A stretch of DNA of 64,000 bases from Burkholderia pyrrocinia (GCF_003330765.1 NZ_CP024902.1:1426001-1490000), one strand, 5' to 3'; positions 48,951-58,538 are shown, numbered from the stretch's first letter. Numbers and translations: made by a program. Notes: a model not told the origin generated them from the sequence alone.

Positions 48951-51527
48951 ATGGGTAATGAAAGCAGCACTGGCCCATCGTCCACCGACTCCCCGATCAT
49001 GGTTTCCATCCGTCTCACGTATCGGCGCCGTCCGGCGCCTGCCCGTCATCTGCCGCGCGCGTCGCGTCCGGCCGCGCCCGCCGCGCCGGGCCGCTTCGCG
49101 CGCCGGCTGGCCGGCGCCATCATGCTGTCGGCGCTGCTGCCGCTGCCCGCGCTTGCCGACACCGACGCCGATGCGGCGCCTGCCGCGCAGCGCGCGTCGC
49201 GACGCGCGTTCGACATTCCGGCCGGCCCGCTCGAAGCGGCGCTGAACCGGTTCGGGCGCGACGCGGGCATCCTGCTCGCGTTTCCGGCCGAGCTGACGGC
49301 CGGCCTGACGAGCGGCGGCGTGCGTGGCCGGTTCGACGTCGACGGCGCGCTCGACCGCCTGCTGGCGGGCACGGCGCTCGTCGCGCTGCGCCAGCCGGCC
49401 GGGGGTTACACGCTGATGCGCACGGACGGCGCGACTGCACGGCCCGTGGCGGCTGGCGCTGCACTGGCCGCCGAACTGCCGACGATCACGGTGCGCAGCA
49501 GCGCGTTGCGCGCCGAAAGCTATCGCGCGCCGAAGGAGGCGGGCGTGCTGCGCTCCGACATTCCGCTGCTCGACACCGCGCAGGCCGTCAACGTCGTGCC
49601 TGCGCAGGTGCTGCGCGACCAGCGCCCGCGCAATCTCGACGACGCGCTCGGCAACGTGAGCGGCATCACGCAGGGCAACACGCTCGCGGGCACCCAGGAC
49701 ACGATCATGAAGCGCGGCTTCGGCGACAACCGCGACGGCTCGATCATGCGCAACGGGATGCCGATCGTGCAGGGGCGTTCGTTCAACGCGGCGGTCGACA
49801 GCGTTGAGGTGCTGAAGGGCCCGACGTCGCTGCTGTACGGGCTGATGGACCCGGGCGGTGTCGTCAACGTCGTCAGCAAGCAGCCGCAGCTCACGCGCTA
49901 TAACGCGATCTCGCTCGGCGCGTCGACGTTCGGGCACGGCAAGAACGGCGGCAGCGCGACCTTCGACTCGACCGGGCCGGTCGGCGATTCGCGGCTCGCG
50001 TACCGGCTGATCGTCGACCAGTCGAACGAGCAGTACTGGCGCAACTTCGGCGAATACCGGCAGACCTTCGTCGCGCCGTCGCTCGCGTGGTACGGCCGCG
50101 ATACGCAGGTCGTGGTGTCCTACGAGTACCGCCAATTCCATTCGCCGTTCGATCGCGGCACCGCGCTCGACCCGCGCACCAATGCGCCGCTCGACATTCC
50201 CGCGCGGCGGCGGATCGACGAGCCGTTCAACACCATGGACGGCGAATCGCATCTCGCGCAACTGAGCGTCGATCACCAGTTCAACGCCGACTGGAGCGCG
50301 CATCTCGGCTACAGCTACAACCGTGAGACCTACGATGCGAACCAGCTGCGCACGACCGGTGTCGATCCGGTGACGGGCACGCTGTCGCGCAGCAACGATG
50401 CGACGCACGGCTCGCTCAGCACCGACAGCTACGGGATCGGTTACGTGAACGGCAAGCTGACGCTCGCGGGGATGCGCCACGACGTGCAGGTCGGCTTCGA
50501 CACCGAGTACCGCCGCATCTATCGCAAGGACATGTTGCGGCAGGCCGTGAAGACGCCGTTCAGCTATATCGATCCCGTGTACGGGCTGCTGCCGCCGTCG
50601 AGCACCGTGTCCGCGAGCGACAGCGACCAGACCGACACGCTGCACGATGCGTCCGCGTTCTTCCAGGACACGATTCATCTGACCGACAAGTGGATCGTGT
50701 CGGGCGGGATCCGCTACATCACGTACAACCAGGTCGCCGGGCGCGGCCGGCCGTTCAAGGCGAACACCGACCTCAGCGGCTCGAAGTGGCTGCCGCGCGC
50801 GGGCATCGTCTACAAGTGGACCGATACGTTCTCGCTGTACGGCAGCTATTCGCAATCGCTGAAACCGTCGTCGTCGATCGCGCCGATGACGGGCTACGTG
50901 ATCGACGGCGCGACGCCGCCCGAGGAAGCGACCGCGTGGGAGATCGGCGGCAAGCTCGACCTGCCGGGCGGGATGACCGGCACGCTCGCGCTGTTCAACA
51001 TCGACAAGAAGAACGGGCTCGTGTCGCAGTACAACGACGCGACGAATCTGACCGACTGGCGCACGTCGGGCAAGGCGCGCTCGCGCGGCGTCGAGCTCGA
51101 CCTGTCGGGCAAGATCGGCGAACGCGTGAACGTGATCGCGAGCTATGCGTACATCGATGCGAAGACGGTCGAGGATCCGCTGTATGCGGGCAACCGGCTG
51201 TGGAACGTCGCGCGGCACACGGCGTCGCTCGCGGCCGTCTACGACGTCGGCACGCTGATCGGCGGCGACGACCTGCGCATCGGCGCGGCCGCGCGCTACG
51301 TCGGCGCGCGGCCCGGTGATTCGGCGAACAGCTTCACGCTGCCGTCGTACGTGCTTGCCGACGCGTTCGCGACGTACGACACGCGGATCGGCAAGCAGAA
51401 GCTGTCGTTCCAGCTCAACGTGAAGAACCTCTTCAACCGCACGTACTACCCGTCGAGCGCAAACCGCTACTTCGTCGCGATCGGCGACGCGCGACAGGTG
51501 TCGCTGCTGACCACGCTGCAGTTCTGA
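48951..51527 (+). CDS. FecA/FpvA-type TonB siderophore receptor with STN signalling domain
   Basis: An 858-residue receptor. The start is uncertain: ATG 48951 or ATG 48999 (MVSIRLTYRRR); neither has a good ribosome site, and the shorter form has the more normal signal sequence, ending PALAD. An STN domain (RRAFDIPAGPLEAALNRFGRDAGILLAF, about residues 85-135) is the periplasmic contact for the FecR-type regulator. The plug has IMKRGFGDNRDGSIMRNG and LKGPTSLLYGLMDPGGVVN; the barrel ends LLTTLQF. It follows the fecIR pair by 53 bases, completing a cell-surface signalling system that detects and imports a ferric siderophore. Confidence 0.93.
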   Translation: MGNESSTGPSSTDSPIMVSIRLTYRRRPAPARHLPRASRPAAPAAPGRFARRLAGAIMLSALLPLPALADTDADAAPAAQRASRRAFDIPAGPLEAALNRFGRDAGILLAFPAELTAGLTSGGVRGRFDVDGALDRLLAGTALVALRQPAGGYTLMRTDGATARPVAAGAALAAELPTITVRSSALRAESYRAPKEAGVLRSDIPLLDTAQAVNVVPAQVLRDQRPRNLDDALGNVSGITQGNTLAGTQDTIMKRGFGDNRDGSIMRNGMPIVQGRSFNAAVDSVEVLKGPTSLLYGLMDPGGVVNVVSKQPQLTRYNAISLGASTFGHGKNGGSATFDSTGPVGDSRLAYRLIVDQSNEQYWRNFGEYRQTFVAPSLAWYGRDTQVVVSYEYRQFHSPFDRGTALDPRTNAPLDIPARRRIDEPFNTMDGESHLAQLSVDHQFNADWSAHLGYSYNRETYDANQLRTTGVDPVTGTLSRSNDATHGSLSTDSYGIGYVNGKLTLAGMRHDVQVGFDTEYRRIYRKDMLRQAVKTPFSYIDPVYGLLPPSSTVSASDSDQTDTLHDASAFFQDTIHLTDKWIVSGGIRYITYNQVAGRGRPFKANTDLSGSKWLPRAGIVYKWTDTFSLYGSYSQSLKPSSSIAPMTGYVIDGATPPEEATAWEIGGKLDLPGGMTGTLALFNIDKKNGLVSQYNDATNLTDWRTSGKARSRGVELDLSGKIGERVNVIASYAYIDAKTVEDPLYAGNRLWNVARHTASLAAVYDVGTLIGGDDLRIGAAARYVGARPGDSANSFTLPSYVLADAFATYDTRIGKQKLSFQLNVKNLFNRTYYPSSANRYFVAIGDARQVSLLTTLQF

Positions 51528-51582
51528 CCACACAATCGCCGCGCGGCCGACACGACAGCGCGTGGCTTCGGAGAAGGCCTTG

Positions 51583-52350
51583 ATGAACCGGAAGATGAAG
51601 AGCGGCGCCGTGCGCGCCGTTGCCGCCGGCGCGCGGCGTCGCGCATTGCGCACGATCGCGGGCTCGATGCTCGCGCTGTGCGCGGGCCTGGGCGCAGGCA
51701 CGCCTGCATGCGCGGCCGATGCGCCGCAGGCCGTCACGCGCGTCGCGATGCTCGTGCAACTGCGCGGCCCGAACCTGAAGGTCGACGAGCGCATCGGCCA
51801 GCATCTCGGCGAACGCGGCTACGCGGTGCGCCTGATCGACGAATCGGCCACCCCCGATGCGGCGCGCGACGCCGATCTGGTCTTGATCTCGTCGACGGTG
51901 TCGTCGAAGAACGTGCGGCCCGGCTGGCGCACGCTCGACAAGCCGCTCGTGACCTGGGAAAACGACCTGCTCGACGATCTCGCGATGACGGGCAAGCGTC
52001 ACGACGCCGACTTCGGCGAAACGGGCAAGGAGCGCTACCTGTGGCTCGTCAATGCGCCGCATCCGGTCTCGGCCGGGCTGCCGGCTGGCGCGACGAACGT
52101 GTACGGCAAGCAGGCGCCGATGAGCTGGGGCAAGCCGGGGCTCGGCGCGATCACGATCGCGACCGTGTACGGTCAACCCGACAAGGCCGCGATCTTCGCA
52201 TACGAGAAGGGCGCGACGATGGACTACGAATCGCTCGCGCCCGCGCGCCGCGTGATGTTCTTCCTCGACAACGACACGTTCGTGAACCTGTCGCCGGCCG
52301 GCGTCGCGCTGTTCGACGCGGCCATCGACTGGGCGGCCGGGCGGCGCTGA
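51583..52350 (+). CDS. Secreted protein of unknown function, last gene of the iron-signalling operon
   Basis: A 255-residue exported protein: ATG at 51583 with GAGAAGG six bases upstream, a basic leader and hydrophobic stretch ending CAADA. The mature part has a flavodoxin/GATase-like rhythm: VAMLVQLRGPN, GYAVRLIDESAT, LVLISSTVSSKNVRPG, TWENDLLDDLAMTG, a HPVSAGLPAG turn, and RRVMFFLDNDTFVNLSPAG near the end. Similar blocks occur as repeated domains in secreted actinobacterial and myxobacterial proteins, to my recollection, without known function. It follows the receptor by 55 bases, so co-expression under iron limitation is likely. Hypotheses include siderophore processing in the periplasm; none is proven. 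Confidence 0.78.
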   Translation: MNRKMKSGAVRAVAAGARRRALRTIAGSMLALCAGLGAGTPACAADAPQAVTRVAMLVQLRGPNLKVDERIGQHLGERGYAVRLIDESATPDAARDADLVLISSTVSSKNVRPGWRTLDKPLVTWENDLLDDLAMTGKRHDADFGETGKERYLWLVNAPHPVSAGLPAGATNVYGKQAPMSWGKPGLGAITIATVYGQPDKAAIFAYEKGATMDYESLAPARRVMFFLDNDTFVNLSPAGVALFDAAIDWAAGRR

Positions 52351-52377
52351 ACCGCAACGGCGCCGCTGGCGCGCGAC

Positions 52378-53268
52378 TCAGGCAGCCTGCGGCGGCGCGT
52401 GCCGCCGCGACGCCGCTTCAATCATTTGGGCCAGCATCTGCGCGGGTTCCGACATCGTCCGCCGCGCGCGATGCACGAGCCCGATGTCGCGGTGGAACGT
52501 GTGGTGTCCGAGATCGATCGCGCGCACGCCGGGCGGCCAGCGGCGATACACGGCGGTCTGCGGCACGATCGCGATGCCGACGCCGTTCTCGACCAGCTTG
52601 ACGATCGCGTCGAGCTCGTCGAGTTCGCATGTGTCACGCACCGAGATGTGCATCTTCCGCAGAAAGCGATCGACCTGACGGCCGCCGAATGACGCGCGGT
52701 CGTAGCGGACGAACGGCTCGTTCGCGAGCAGCTCGGCCCAATCCTTGCCCTTCACGCTGCGCGGCACGATCAGCCGGAACGGTTCCTGCGCGAGCGTCGT
52801 CCAGTGCAGGTCGCTCTGCAGCGAAAACGGCGGCCGGATGATCGCGGCCATGTCGATCTCGCCCGCGTCGACCCGGTTGACCAGCTCGATCGACAGCCCC
52901 GGTATCACGCGCGTCCGGCATGCGGGATGCCGGCGATGGAACTCGGCCAGCGCGGCCGGCAGCAGCGCGCTCTGCACCGACGCGATCGCGCCGAGCGTCA
53001 CGCGCACGGCGGCCGGCGAGCCGGGGGCGGTCGAGCTCAGGTTCTCATACTGGCGGATCAGCGCCTGCGCCTGATCGAGCACGTGATGGCCCATCTCGTT
53101 GAGCCGGGCCGATCGGCCTTGCCGGTCGAACAGCGCAAAGCCGAGTTCGGCTTCGAGACGCTGCATCTGCGCGCTCACGGCGGCCTGCGTCAGCCCGATA
53201 CGGTTGCCCGCCGCGGCGAACGTGCCTTCCCGGGCGACGGCGACGAGGGTTTTCAGCTCGCGGATCAT
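52378..53268 (-). CDS. LysR-family transcriptional regulator
   Basis: A 296-residue regulator. The N-terminal winged helix reads LKTLVAVAREGTFAAAGNRIGLTQAAVSAQMQRLEAELG-type sequence, including the recognition helix around AAVSAQMQRLE; the rest is the two-lobe effector domain (VRVTLGAIASVQ, LVENGVGIAIVPQ). It is divergent from the VOC-protein gene, with a perfect LysR-type palindrome 5 bases from its own start codon, so autoregulation plus activation of the VOC/flavin-reductase genes is likely. The ligand is unknown. Confidence 0.92.
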   Translation of the reverse strand: MIRELKTLVAVAREGTFAAAGNRIGLTQAAVSAQMQRLEAELGFALFDRQGRSARLNEMGHHVLDQAQALIRQYENLSSTAPGSPAAVRVTLGAIASVQSALLPAALAEFHRRHPACRTRVIPGLSIELVNRVDAGEIDMAAIIRPPFSLQSDLHWTTLAQEPFRLIVPRSVKGKDWAELLANEPFVRYDRASFGGRQVDRFLRKMHISVRDTCELDELDAIVKLVENGVGIAIVPQTAVYRRWPPGVRAIDLGHHTFHRDIGLVHRARRTMSEPAQMLAQMIEAASRRHAPPQAA

Positions 53269-53272
53269 TCAT

Positions 53273-53319
53273 CAATTCTGTTTGTGAATTGCAAAATTAT
53301 ATATTGATTTAATTTTTGC
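53273..53319. promoter_or_regulatory. LysR-type operators in the divergent promoter
   Basis: CAATTC-N7-GAATTG at 53273-53291 is a perfect palindrome with the T-N11-A spacing (T53276, A53288) of LysR boxes. Overlapping it, GCAAAATTA at 53291-53299 and TAATTTTTGC at 53310-53319 form a second interrupted inverted repeat, the usual site-2 position nearer the controlled promoter. Confidence 0.68.
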
Positions 53320-53380
53320 TTGACGTTGTCTACCATGGTGCCAGCGTCGCATCGCGCGACCGTTCCTTCACGAGGCAACC

Positions 53381-53806
53381 ATGAGTCTTTCCCCGTTTCA
53401 CCTGGCGATTCCGGTCTACGATCTGCCGGCCGCGCGCGATTTCTATGGCCGCGTATTCGGGCTGGAAGAAGGGCGGTCGAGCGCGCAATGGGTCGACTTC
53501 GACTTCTATGGGCATCAGCTCGTGATTCACGAGCATCCGAAGACCGCGTCGCAGGAAGGCGCGCATACCAATGCGGTCGACGGTCACGAAGTGCCGGTGC
53601 CGCATTTCGGGATCGTGCTCGACTGGGTGCGCTGGGAGGCGCTGGCCGAGCGGTTGAGATCGTTCGACGTGAAATTCGTGATCGAACCGTATGTGCGGTT
53701 CCAGGGGCAGGTCGGCGAACAGGCGACGATGTTCCTGTTCGATCCGTGCGGCAACGCGCTCGAATTCAAGGCGTTCCGCGACATCGGCCAGCTGTTCGCG
53801 AAGTGA
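53381..53806 (+). CDS. VOC-family protein (glyoxalase/ring-cleavage dioxygenase fold)
   Basis: A 141-residue protein with two paired beta-alpha-beta-beta-beta modules. Opening [28 protein letters not shown] gives the first metal His; a mid His in VPHFGIVL and a Glu in [10 protein letters not shown] complete a likely metal site. GAGG lies before the ATG. Members include glyoxalases, extradiol dioxygenases and resistance proteins; the conserved GNALEFKAF ending is common in dioxygenase-superfamily proteins. Substrate unknown. It is under the divergent LysR regulator and precedes a flavin reductase gene by 132 bases. Confidence 0.85.
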   Translation: MSLSPFHLAIPVYDLPAARDFYGRVFGLEEGRSSAQWVDFDFYGHQLVIHEHPKTASQEGAHTNAVDGHEVPVPHFGIVLDWVRWEALAERLRSFDVKFVIEPYVRFQGQVGEQATMFLFDPCGNALEFKAFRDIGQLFAK

Positions 53807-53938
53807 CGGGCCGGGCCGTCGGCGCCGATTGAAACGGGGTGCGAGAATGCGGCATCCGGCCGGGCCGCGCACAGGCGCGCCGACCGGCGCCGCGCCGCAC
53901 GGCATCCGTCCGTGCGCGCCGTTCTCCAAGGAACCCGT

Positions 53939-54523
53939 ATGGACAGTCACATCGCTCCGGTGGAGCTGAAGAAAGCCTACCGTCTCCTCAACCACGGCCC
54001 GACCGTGCTCGTGTCGGCCCGTCACGACGGCGTCGACAACGTGATGGCCGCCGCCTGGGCGTGCGCGCTGGATTTCCTGCCGCCGAAGCTGACGGTCGTG
54101 CTCGACAAATCCGCGAAGACGCGCGAGCTTGTCGAGCGCAGCGGCACGTTCGTGATCCAGGTGCCGACGGCCGCGCAACTGCGGCTCACGCATGCGGTCG
54201 GCAGCCACAGTCTCGCGGAGCGGCCCGACAAGTTGCGCGAAGCGGGCGTCACGCTGTTCGACGTCGACGGCCACGACCTGCCGTTCGTCGCCGGATGCTC
54301 GGGCTGGCTCGCGTGCAAGCTGATTCCCGAGCCGCACAACCAGCAGACCTACGACCTGTTCATCGGCGAGGTGGTCGGTGCGTGGTCCGACACGCGCGTG
54401 TTCCGCGACGGCCACTGGTATTTCGAAACGGCCGATCCCGCGTTGCGCAGCCTGCACTACATCGCGGGCGGCAATTTCTATGCGATCGGCGAGTCGCTGC
54501 ACGTGGATCCGGACGCACCGTAA
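53939..54523 (+). CDS. Flavin reductase family protein (FMN-binding split barrel)
   Basis: A 194-residue FMN-binding protein. The ATG at 53939 is preceded by AAGGA. The split-barrel domain begins KAYRLLNHGPTVLVSARHDGVDNVMAAAW, continues with SGTFVIQVPTAAQ and ends HYIAGGNFYAIGE. Members supply reduced flavin to monooxygenases or reduce substrates directly. No monooxygenase is adjacent, so the second possibility is open. Likely co-transcribed with the VOC gene. Confidence 0.87.
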   Translation: MDSHIAPVELKKAYRLLNHGPTVLVSARHDGVDNVMAAAWACALDFLPPKLTVVLDKSAKTRELVERSGTFVIQVPTAAQLRLTHAVGSHSLAERPDKLREAGVTLFDVDGHDLPFVAGCSGWLACKLIPEPHNQQTYDLFIGEVVGAWSDTRVFRDGHWYFETADPALRSLHYIAGGNFYAIGESLHVDPDAP

Positions 54524-54562
54524 GCGTCGGGCGGGCTGCCTTTTCCGCTCCGGGCGCGCGGC

Positions 54563-55459
54563 TTAAGCGCGCTTTTTCAATTCCGCGAGCATCGCTTGGG
54601 CGAACGCCTGCGCGACGCGCGGCAGCGTGCGCCCGCGCTTCGTGACGAGCGCGATCGGCCGCACGAACGCGGGATCGTCGATCGGCTTCACGACCAGCTC
54701 GGGCTCGGCGCGCACCTCGCGCGCGGTCGCGGGCAGGATCGTCACGCCGAGGCCGCCGCGCACCATCGCGACGGCCGTCATCATGTAGGTCGGCTCGCAC
54801 GCGATCTCGGGCGTGCAGCCGGCCGCTTCCAGCGCGGCATCGACGACGCTGCGCACGCTCGTGCCGCGCGCGGTGAGCACGAGCGGCACGCCCGCGACGT
54901 CGGCGGTGGTCACGCGGCGCTTACGCGCGAGCGGATGATCGTTCGGACACACGGCGACGAGCCGGTCGGCGCCCGCATACAGCACCTCCAGCGACGCATC
55001 GAACGTGTCGCCGCCCGTCAGCCCGAGATCGGCTTCCTCGTTGCGCACCAGCGCGGTGACGAGGCTCGCGACGCCGTCGCGGATCTCGAAGCCCGCGCGC
55101 GGCACGTCGCGGCGGAACGACTGGATCAGTTCCGGCAGCACGCTGGACGCGAACGTCGGCAGGCACGCGAGCCGCACCGTGCCGCTCGTGCCTTCGCCGA
55201 GCGCGCGCGCATCGCGCAGCACGCGTTCCATGTCGTCGAGCGAGCGCTGCAGCAGCGGCAGCAGCTCGCGCCCGGTCTGCGTGAGCGCGACGCTGCGGCT
55301 GTTGCGGTCGAACAGGCGCGCGCCGACGATTTCCTCGAGCCGGCGGATCTGCACGGTCAGCGCCGGTTGCGACAGGTGCAGGCGCGCGGCCGCGCGTGTG
55401 AAGTTGCCGGCGTGCGCGACGGTGACGAATGCGCGGATATCGCGAAGATTCAGATCCAT
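54563..55459 (-). CDS. LysR-family transcriptional regulator of the CitMHS-AtuA genes
   Basis: A 298-residue regulator. The N-terminus MDLNLRDIRAFVTVAHAGNFTRAAARLHLSQPALTVQIRRLE is a typical LysR winged helix; the effector domain includes GGDTFDAS and VRGGLGVTILP. It is divergent, 97 bases away, from a CitMHS transporter gene followed by two AtuA-type genes, which it most likely activates in response to their substrate. No clear palindrome was found in the short intergenic region. Confidence 0.92.
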   Translation of the reverse strand: MDLNLRDIRAFVTVAHAGNFTRAAARLHLSQPALTVQIRRLEEIVGARLFDRNSRSVALTQTGRELLPLLQRSLDDMERVLRDARALGEGTSGTVRLACLPTFASSVLPELIQSFRRDVPRAGFEIRDGVASLVTALVRNEEADLGLTGGDTFDASLEVLYAGADRLVAVCPNDHPLARKRRVTTADVAGVPLVLTARGTSVRSVVDAALEAAGCTPEIACEPTYMMTAVAMVRGGLGVTILPATAREVRAEPELVVKPIDDPAFVRPIALVTKRGRTLPRVAQAFAQAMLAELKKRA

Positions 55460-55556
55460 AACGGTTCGTGATTGCTGCGATCAAATCATTTCAATTGTGC
55501 TATCGCTGCGCCGACCTTACGCTCGTCTCCAACAAAAGACAAGGTAGGAGACAAGG

Positions 55557-56855
55557 ATGCTGCCGTTACTCGGGCTTGGCACGATCGTCGTGCTGCTGGC
55601 CGCGATTCTGTCGAAGCGGATGTCGCCGCTCGTCGCGCTGATCATCGTGCCGATCGCGGCGTCGCTGATCGGCGGCTTCGGGCTGCATACCAGCAAGTTC
55701 GTCGTCGACGGGCTGAAGGGCCTCGCGCCCGTCGTCGGGATGTTCGTGTTCGCGATCCTGTATTTCGGCACGATCACCGACGCCGGCACGCTCGACCCGA
55801 TCATCGACCGCATCCTGCGCGCGGTCGGCACGCGGCCGACGCGCATCGTGATGGGTACGACGCTGCTCGCGCTGCTGATCCACCTCGACGGCTCGGGCGC
55901 CGTCTGTTTTCTCGTGACGATTCCGGCTGTGCTGCCGCTGTACGACCGGCTGAAGATGGATCGGCGCGTGCTGGCCGCGGCCGTGTCGATGGCCGCGGGC
56001 ATCAACTTCCTGCCATGGACGGGGCCGATGATCCGCGCGTCGGCATCGCTGCACCTGCCGGTGTCGGCGCTGTTCAATCCGCTGATCCCGGTGCAGGCGA
56101 TCGGGCTCGTGTTCGTGTTCGGTGCCGCGTACTGGCTCGGGCGGCGCGAGGAGAAGCGGCTCGGCCTGTCGCGCGACGATGCGTCCGTTCCGCTGCCGAA
56201 GCGCGAGCTGACGCCCGACGAGCAGGCGCTGCGCCGGCCGCACCTGTTCTGGTTCAACCTCGTGCTGACGTTCGTCGTGCTCGGCACGATGGTGGTGATG
56301 GGCGAGAAGATCCCGCCCGCGATCATGTTCATGGTCGGGCTGTGCATCGCGCTGATGGTGAACTATCCGGACGTCGACATGCAGAGGAAGCGGATCGACG
56401 CGCATGCGCGTGCCGCACTGATGATGGCCGGCATCCTGCTCGCGGCCGGCGTATTCACGGGGATCATGCAGGGCAGCGGGATGCTGAAGGCGATGGCGCA
56501 GGCGGCGGTCGGCTTCGTGCCGCCGTCGATGGCCGGCCACATTCCCGTAGTGCTCGGCTTCGCGTCGATGCCGCTCAGCATGCTGTTCGATCCCGATTCG
56601 TTCTACTTCGGCGTGCTGCCCGTGATCGCGGAGGTGGCCGGCCAGCTCGGCGTGCCGGCCGTGCAGGTCGGGCAGGCCGCGCTGCTCGGCCAGATGACGA
56701 CGGGGTTTCCAGTCAGCCCGCTGACGCCCGCGACGTTCCTCGTCGTCGGCCTGTGCGGCATCGAGCTGGCCGAGCACCAGAAATTCACGTTCCCGCTGCT
56801 GTTCGGCGCCTCGATCGTGATGACGATCGCGTGCGTCGTGCTGGGGATCTTTTGA
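55557..56855 (+). CDS. CitMHS-family citrate/divalent-cation or proton symporter
   Basis: A 432-residue inner-membrane protein with about twelve hydrophobic segments. Family features: start LPLLGLGTIVVLLAAILSKRMSPLVALI, HLDGSGAVCFLVTIPA, NFLPWTGPMIRAS, and GQMTTGFPVSPLTPATFL near the end. GTAGGAGACAAGG precedes the ATG. Members import metal-citrate complexes or related carboxylates with protons. The next two genes belong to the AtuA family, frequently paired with such transporters, so this is probably uptake for a hydroxy- or tricarboxylic acid pathway. Confidence 0.9.
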   Translation: MLPLLGLGTIVVLLAAILSKRMSPLVALIIVPIAASLIGGFGLHTSKFVVDGLKGLAPVVGMFVFAILYFGTITDAGTLDPIIDRILRAVGTRPTRIVMGTTLLALLIHLDGSGAVCFLVTIPAVLPLYDRLKMDRRVLAAAVSMAAGINFLPWTGPMIRASASLHLPVSALFNPLIPVQAIGLVFVFGAAYWLGRREEKRLGLSRDDASVPLPKRELTPDEQALRRPHLFWFNLVLTFVVLGTMVVMGEKIPPAIMFMVGLCIALMVNYPDVDMQRKRIDAHARAALMMAGILLAAGVFTGIMQGSGMLKAMAQAAVGFVPPSMAGHIPVVLGFASMPLSMLFDPDSFYFGVLPVIAEVAGQLGVPAVQVGQAALLGQMTTGFPVSPLTPATFLVVGLCGIELAEHQKFTFPLLFGASIVMTIACVVLGIF

Positions 56856-56868
56856 TACGGTACCGGAC

Positions 56869-58227
56869 ATGACAGCAAAGCAACCTGAACGGCGCGTGCG
56901 CATCGGCGCGGGCGCCGGCTACTCGGGCGACCGGATCGAGCCCGCGGTCGAACTGGCCGAACACGGCCGGCTCGACTATCTCGTCTTCGAATGCCTGGCC
57001 GAGCGCACGATCGCGATCGCGCAGCAGGCGCGGCGCAAGGACCCGGCGCTCGGCTACGATCCGCTGCTCGACGCGCGGATGCGCGCCGTGCTGCCGGTCG
57101 CCGTGCCGAACGGCGTGCGCATCGTGTCGAACATGGGCGCGGCGAACCCGCGCGCGGCCGCGCGGCGTACTGCACAGATCGCGCAATCGCTCGGTTTCGC
57201 GCAGCTGAAGGTCGCGGCGGTCGAAGGCGACGACGTGCTCGACGTCGTGCTGCGCGGCGCGTTCCGTTTCGAGGAATCGGGCGACGCAGTCGCCGCGTAC
57301 CGCGACCGCATCGTGTCCGCGAACGCGTACCTCGGCGCCGCGCCGATCGTCGACGCGCTTGCGGCCGGCGCGGACGTCGTGCTGACCGGGCGCGTCGCCG
57401 ATCCGTCGCTGTTCGCCGCGCCGCTGATCCACGCGTTCGGCTGGCGGATGGACGACTGGGACACGCTTGGGCAGGCGACGGTCGTCGGCCATCTGCTCGA
57501 ATGCGCGGGGCAGGTGACGGGCGGCTATTTCGCCGATCCCGGCTACAAGGACGTGCCGGATCTCGCGCGGCTCGGGTTCCCGATCGGCGAAGTCGCGGCC
57601 GACGGCTCGGTCGTGATCACGAAGGTGCCGCATGCGGGCGGCCGCGTGAGCGCGGCGACCTGCAAGGAACAGCTGCTCTATGAGATTCACGATCCGGCGC
57701 GGTATCTGCAGCCCGATGTCGTTGCGGATTTCACGCGGGTCGCCGTCGCGGAGGAGGCGGCGGACCGTGTGCGCGTGACAGGCGGGCGCGGTACCGCGCG
57801 GCCCGATACGCTGAAGGTGTCGGTGGCTTACATCGACGGCTACATCGGCGAAGGACAGCTCTCGTACGGCGGCCCGGGCGCGCTCGAACGCGCGCGCCTC
57901 GCGCTCGACATCGTCCGCGAGCGGCTGGCGCTGACCGGCGTCGCCGCGACCGAGTTGCGCTTCGACCTGATCGGCGTCGATTCGCTGTATGGCGACGCAA
58001 CGCCGGCCGTGCGCGGCGAGCCGGCCGAGGTGCGCGTGCGGGTGGCCGGCCGTGCGGCAAGCGCCGATGAAGCGGCGCGGATCGGCAATGAAGTCGAGAC
58101 GCTCTATACGAACGGGCCGGCCGGCGGCGGCGGCGCGTTCAAGTCGACGCGCGAGGTGATCGCGGTGCAGTCGGTGCTGCTGCCGCGCGCGGCCGTGACG
58201 CCGTCGTTTTCATTCGTGGAGGCCTGA
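56869..58227 (+). CDS. AtuA-family protein (DUF1446, acyclic terpene utilisation)
   Basis: A 452-residue cytoplasmic protein. Landmarks of the family: IGAGAGYSGDRIEPAVELAEHGRLDYLVFECLAERT at the start, SNMGAANPRAAARRT, VVLTGRVADPSLFAAPL, GQVTGGYFADPG, and TSGGRV-like HAGGRVSAATCKEQLLYEIHDP. AtuA of Pseudomonas belongs to citronellol/geraniol catabolism, yet many relatives next to CitMHS transporters probably act on other acids. It starts 13 bases after the transporter gene and overlaps the next start by one base, so one operon. Reaction unknown. Confidence 0.88.
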   Translation: MTAKQPERRVRIGAGAGYSGDRIEPAVELAEHGRLDYLVFECLAERTIAIAQQARRKDPALGYDPLLDARMRAVLPVAVPNGVRIVSNMGAANPRAAARRTAQIAQSLGFAQLKVAAVEGDDVLDVVLRGAFRFEESGDAVAAYRDRIVSANAYLGAAPIVDALAAGADVVLTGRVADPSLFAAPLIHAFGWRMDDWDTLGQATVVGHLLECAGQVTGGYFADPGYKDVPDLARLGFPIGEVAADGSVVITKVPHAGGRVSAATCKEQLLYEIHDPARYLQPDVVADFTRVAVAEEAADRVRVTGGRGTARPDTLKVSVAYIDGYIGEGQLSYGGPGALERARLALDIVRERLALTGVAATELRFDLIGVDSLYGDATPAVRGEPAEVRVRVAGRAASADEAARIGNEVETLYTNGPAGGGGAFKSTREVIAVQSVLLPRAAVTPSFSFVEA

Positions 58228-58538
58228 TGCAACTGCGTGAACTCGCGCATGCGCGCACTGGCGACAAGGGCAATACGCTGAACGTGTCGGTCATTTGCCG
58301 CGATCCGCGTCATTACGAGCATCTGCGCACGCATCTGGATGCGGAATCGGTGAAGGCATGGCTCACGGGAATCGTGCGCGGCGATGTCGTGCGTTACGAA
58401 TTGCCAGCGCTCGGTGCGTTCAATTTCGTCCTGCGCGACGCGCTCGGCGGCGGCGTGACGCGCTCGCTCGCGCTCGACGCGCATGGCAAGTCGGTCAGCT
58501 CGGCGTTGCTGGCGATCGAGGTGCCCGACCCGGCGTGA
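58227..58538 (+). CDS. AtuA-like ferredoxin-fold partner subunit
   Basis: A 103-residue protein starting at an ATG that overlaps the previous stop (TGATG). Sequence MQLRELAHARTGDKGNTLNVSVICRD and a C-terminal VLRDALGGGVTRSLALDAHGKS are typical of the small domain that is fused to the C-terminus of larger AtuA proteins in other bacteria. Here it is a separate gene. It likely forms a complex with the DUF1446 protein. Function otherwise unknown. Confidence 0.86.
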   Translation: MQLRELAHARTGDKGNTLNVSVICRDPRHYEHLRTHLDAESVKAWLTGIVRGDVVRYELPALGAFNFVLRDALGGGVTRSLALDAHGKSVSSALLAIEVPDPA

